The translations under genes and the position numbers were made by a program. 8,893 nucleotides of DNA from Sedimenticola sp. (GTDB lineage: Bacteria > Pseudomonadota > Gammaproteobacteria > Chromatiales > Chromatiaceae). Under the pieces are notes generated by a model that saw nothing but the letters and a program-made list of their open reading frames with translations, searched no databases and had not been told where the DNA came from. Location of the stretch: contig JAPHUG010000186.1 in the NCBI GenBank assembly GCA_026197195.1, forward strand, positions 1 through 8,893. Reading direction: 5' to 3'. Below are positions 6,472 through 8,893 of this stretch, one piece after another (position 1 is the first letter of the stretch; each line of letters opens with the position of its first letter).

Positions 6472-8850
6472 ATGGAAGAGTTGACCAATAAATCAACGGC
6501 CACTCAGCCTCTTAAAAAGAACGCAAAACTCCTTAGCGAGTGCAAGGATATGGTAATGGTATACCTGACCACGCAGCTTAATGAGCTGTTTGAGCAGGTC
6601 GAACCGGTATTTCTGGATTTTGCCAAAAAGGCAGAAACCAATGCCTCCCAGGTCAAGTTTTTTGACTCAATCAATCACATTCTTTCGCTACGTGAAGTGA
6701 TTGAACATGATTTTAGAGAGGCCATTGAACAAGGTTTCAATGAGTTTCATCAAGGTAAACACATCACCTACCCCAACTCGCCTGTTGAAGAGTCAGACGA
6801 AGTGGAACTGGAGATGATTGATAATGATGAGCTAGAAGAGCATCTGGCCATCCAAAGCATGATCTCCAAAGTACAAAATAACTGTTATCAGGAGCTGTTT
6901 GCACTGGGTAAGCGTATGGCTGTCCTACGGGGCGGTAAAAAACTGGCGGATGATGATATCCCTGCCTGTCCCGCCCATACCGCGATCGCTTTTCAAAAGG
7001 CCGCAGAGGCGTTGGATGTGGATAAACAGATCCTGCTCATTTTCTATTTTCTGTTTGGGAAATTTGTACTGGGTGATGCCGCGACGATCTATAAAGGGCT
7101 GAACGACCGCCTGATTGAGGAAGGTATATTTCCCAATCTGAAACTCAGTTCCATTAAACCACCCAGCAACCCTGCAAGCCCTGGTCAGCCAAACAGTCCC
7201 ATGGAAGAGGCGCAACAAGAGGCGCAACAAGAGACACCCAATGGACAGCCACAAGCGCAGGGCTACCAACCATACCCCCAGGGCCACCCGCAGGGAACAG
7301 CGTCATCACAACAATACGGCGCCCCATCCCGCCAGAACAGTTTGGCGCTTGGGGAAGAGTTGTTCCACTCTATCCATGACCTTTTGACAGCACGGCGGGC
7401 CGCCGACCCCAACTACCGTAATCATCCGGAATTCACGCCGGGCGGTAATACCACACAGCTCAAAAGCACACCCACAATCGTACAGGCCATTGACCAGATC
7501 CAGCCCCAGGCCCAAGCAGATTATCTACCAGATCCTGACAGCGATGAGGGCATACCCCAATCCATTGAACTGGATACCAATCTTATCCAGAACGTTCGCC
7601 GCACCCTTGAATCCGAACGTTCAAAACTGCTGGGAGAACTAGATAAAGACACCGTTCCCGCTGCGGATCTTGATACCATCGAACTGGTCGGCATGCTGTT
7701 TGAGCAGGTATTGAATGAAGAGGGTTTGGCCAATATTGCCAAGGCACTGATCAGCCATCTCCACACCCCTTACCTGAAGGTGGCTATTCTGGATCGCAGC
7801 TTCATGACGGATGAAGAGCACATCGCCCGCCGTCTACTGAATCTGATGGTTGACTCGGGTAAACGGTGGATTGACGAAGAGGATCTTAGGCGCGGTGCCT
7901 ACTATCCCACCCAGGAGATCGTCAAAGCCATCTTGACCGAGTTTAAAAATGAACTCTCCATATTTGAAGAGATGTTCTACAAGCTTCAAAAACAGATAGA
8001 TGAACTGGAGAGTCGGGCAAAAGTTCTGGAAGAGCGAAATCAGGAGGCCGCAAAGGGGCGCGAGCGTCTGGAGACCGCTAGAAAGAACGCCATGGATATC
8101 ATCAAGAAACGCACGGAAGGTCGAACGCTGCATCCAGTCCTGGATCGTTTTCTCTACCATGCCTGGCAGGATCGCATGATCCTCATGCTGTTACGGGATC
8201 CAGACGTAGAAAAAAGCAAGGAGTGGGCTTCGGCCTTGGCTGTAATAGACAGCCTGGCCCGTGTAATGGAAGCAAAACGTAATCCAAAAATAAAACAGTG
8301 GTTAATTGGAAACCATAAAAATCTGACCCAGCATATCAAGGCAGGGCTCACTTCGCTTGGTAACTATCATCATCCTGATAGTCATGCTCTGTTCAAGCTT
8401 TTGGATACCGTAATCAATGAGAAACCGGCTGAAACCAGAGATACTGAAACCAAGCAGGCCCCTGTGGAAGTCTCCAAACCCATTATTAAGCCTGTCGAAA
8501 CCGCTAATGAAAGTGCGACAAAAATAGAGGCCGAAACACCTCAGGATGAGCTGGAGATGCAGCAGACCCTGCGCAAGGTGAAATTTGGTACCTGGTTTGA
8601 GCTTACGGATGACAACAATAAACTCCGCCGTCTGAAGCTCTCCTGGTTCAGCCCCATTACACACAAGTATATGTTTGTCGATCGATTTGGCATTCAGGCG
8701 TACATCACGCCCTCTGAAGAGCTTGCAAAACAGATATGTGAAGGAAAAGCCAGTATTATAAAATCCAGTGGCATTCCATTCGTTAGCAAGGCCCTTAAAA
8801 CCATACACACTATCTTACAAAAATCTGTTGGTATGCACCCTGCCACCTAG
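6472..8850 (+). CDS. DUF1631-family protein of unknown function
   Basis: A 792-residue protein with no signal peptide or membrane segment, probably cytoplasmic. It matches the DUF1631 family (sometimes mislabelled thymidine phosphorylase) in two helical blocks. Block 1, about residues 20-228, has the acidic signature LEMIDNDELEEHLAIQSMISKV and then QILLIFYFLFGKFVLGD...YKGLNDRLIEEGIFPNL. Block 2, about 400-635, has DTIELVGMLFEQVL, HLHTPYLKVAILDRSF, ARRLLNLMVDSG and a coiled coil at about 491-545 (ELESRAKVLEERNQEAAKGRERLE). A Pro/Gln-rich linker (about 230-288, with tandem EAQQ) lies between them. After an acidic linker (about 645-695), a C-terminal beta-rich domain (about 700-770) reads KFGTWFELTDDNNKLRRLKLSWFSPITHKYMFVDRFG, resembling a PilZ-type barrel without the RxxxR motif. 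A likely PilZ gene starts 20 bp downstream. No catalytic motif is seen; the family has no established biochemical function. The alternative GTG start at 6445 would add nine residues. Confidence 0.88.
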   Translation: MEELTNKSTATQPLKKNAKLLSECKDMVMVYLTTQLNELFEQVEPVFLDFAKKAETNASQVKFFDSINHILSLREVIEHDFREAIEQGFNEFHQGKHITYPNSPVEESDEVELEMIDNDELEEHLAIQSMISKVQNNCYQELFALGKRMAVLRGGKKLADDDIPACPAHTAIAFQKAAEALDVDKQILLIFYFLFGKFVLGDAATIYKGLNDRLIEEGIFPNLKLSSIKPPSNPASPGQPNSPMEEAQQEAQQETPNGQPQAQGYQPYPQGHPQGTASSQQYGAPSRQNSLALGEELFHSIHDLLTARRAADPNYRNHPEFTPGGNTTQLKSTPTIVQAIDQIQPQAQADYLPDPDSDEGIPQSIELDTNLIQNVRRTLESERSKLLGELDKDTVPAADLDTIELVGMLFEQVLNEEGLANIAKALISHLHTPYLKVAILDRSFMTDEEHIARRLLNLMVDSGKRWIDEEDLRRGAYYPTQEIVKAILTEFKNELSIFEEMFYKLQKQIDELESRAKVLEERNQEAAKGRERLETARKNAMDIIKKRTEGRTLHPVLDRFLYHAWQDRMILMLLRDPDVEKSKEWASALAVIDSLARVMEAKRNPKIKQWLIGNHKNLTQHIKAGLTSLGNYHHPDSHALFKLLDTVINEKPAETRDTETKQAPVEVSKPIIKPVETANESATKIEAETPQDELEMQQTLRKVKFGTWFELTDDNNKLRRLKLSWFSPITHKYMFVDRFGIQAYITPSEELAKQICEGKASIIKSSGIPFVSKALKTIHTILQKSVGMHPAT
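7207..7230 (+). repeat. 12-bp tandem duplication encoding EAQQ twice
   Basis: GAGGCGCAACAA occurs twice in a row, in frame, inside the Pro/Gln-rich linker of the DUF1631 protein. It probably arose by slippage and would alter linker length without touching the folded blocks. Confidence 0.8.
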
Positions 8851-8870
8851 ATACACCAAGGAACAACGTA

Positions 8871-8893
8871 ATGTCTGACAAAAGATCCCAACC
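8871..8893 (+). CDS. Start of a downstream gene, possibly a PilZ-domain protein (partial)
   Basis: Only seven full codons are visible (MSDKRSQ), plus CC, which must encode Pro. An AAGGAA ribosome site lies 7 nt before the ATG and the gap to the DUF1631 stop is 20 bp, so it is a genuine start in the same operon. Small PilZ proteins often begin with a short polar stretch leading into the cyclic-di-GMP-binding RxxxR motif. Here R5-S-Q-P would complete it if the next codon is Arg. The identity is an inference from eight residues and gene context; the start itself is well supported. Confidence 0.5.

Noticed and set aside
6290..6496. 68-codon minus-strand frame in the intergenic region, possible gene remnant
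   Set aside because: It overlaps the start of the DUF1631 gene, has no recognisable family features, and its start has no ribosome site. It is probably a chance frame.
8302..8808. 168-codon minus-strand frame within the DUF1631 gene
   Set aside because: It is antisense to a well-supported coding region, has an odd Phe/Gly-rich composition and no domain signature.

Overview
The window looks like chromosomal DNA from a free-living or symbiotic gammaproteobacterium of moderate GC content. This rests on a PhoP-type response regulator, a glycine-zipper envelope protein, a proteobacterial HAE1-type RND pump and a DUF1631 protein, a family known mainly from proteobacteria. I cannot place it to genus. 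I see no tRNA, rRNA, CRISPR array, transposase or phage gene. Base composition and codon use look even across the window, so nothing argues for recent transfer.

Minus strand, 1-1480: three genes read leftward and are tightly packed. In transcription order they are a secreted glycine-zipper protein with two cysteines (938-1480), a small secreted PepSY-domain protein (573-902, after a 35-bp gap) and an OmpR/PhoP-class response regulator (560 to the left edge, after a 12-bp gap, truncated). The partner sensor kinase would be expected just beyond the left edge. The set looks like an envelope-sensing two-component locus that carries its own periplasmic accessory proteins.

Plus strand, 1579-6284: a divergent MarR-adaptor-pump operon. 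The MarR regulator (1636-2061) overlaps the periplasmic adaptor (2058-3110) by 4 bp, and the RND permease (3121-6252) follows after 10 bp. A perfect 7+2+7 palindrome at 1604-1619, just upstream of the MarR start, is a good candidate autoregulatory operator. No outer-membrane channel gene is present. The permease lacks two of the three classic AcrB proton-relay residues. A weak hairpin followed by T6 may end the operon.

Plus strand, 6253-8893: a 219-bp intergenic stretch with small hairpins, then a 792-residue DUF1631 protein (6472-8850). Twenty bases later comes the first 23 bases of another gene, whose visible start (MSDKRSQ plus a probable Pro) matches the N-terminus of many PilZ-domain proteins. 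DUF1631 has no established function. Its C-terminal beta-rich segment and this possible PilZ neighbour make a link to cyclic-di-GMP signalling the most interesting hypothesis in the window.
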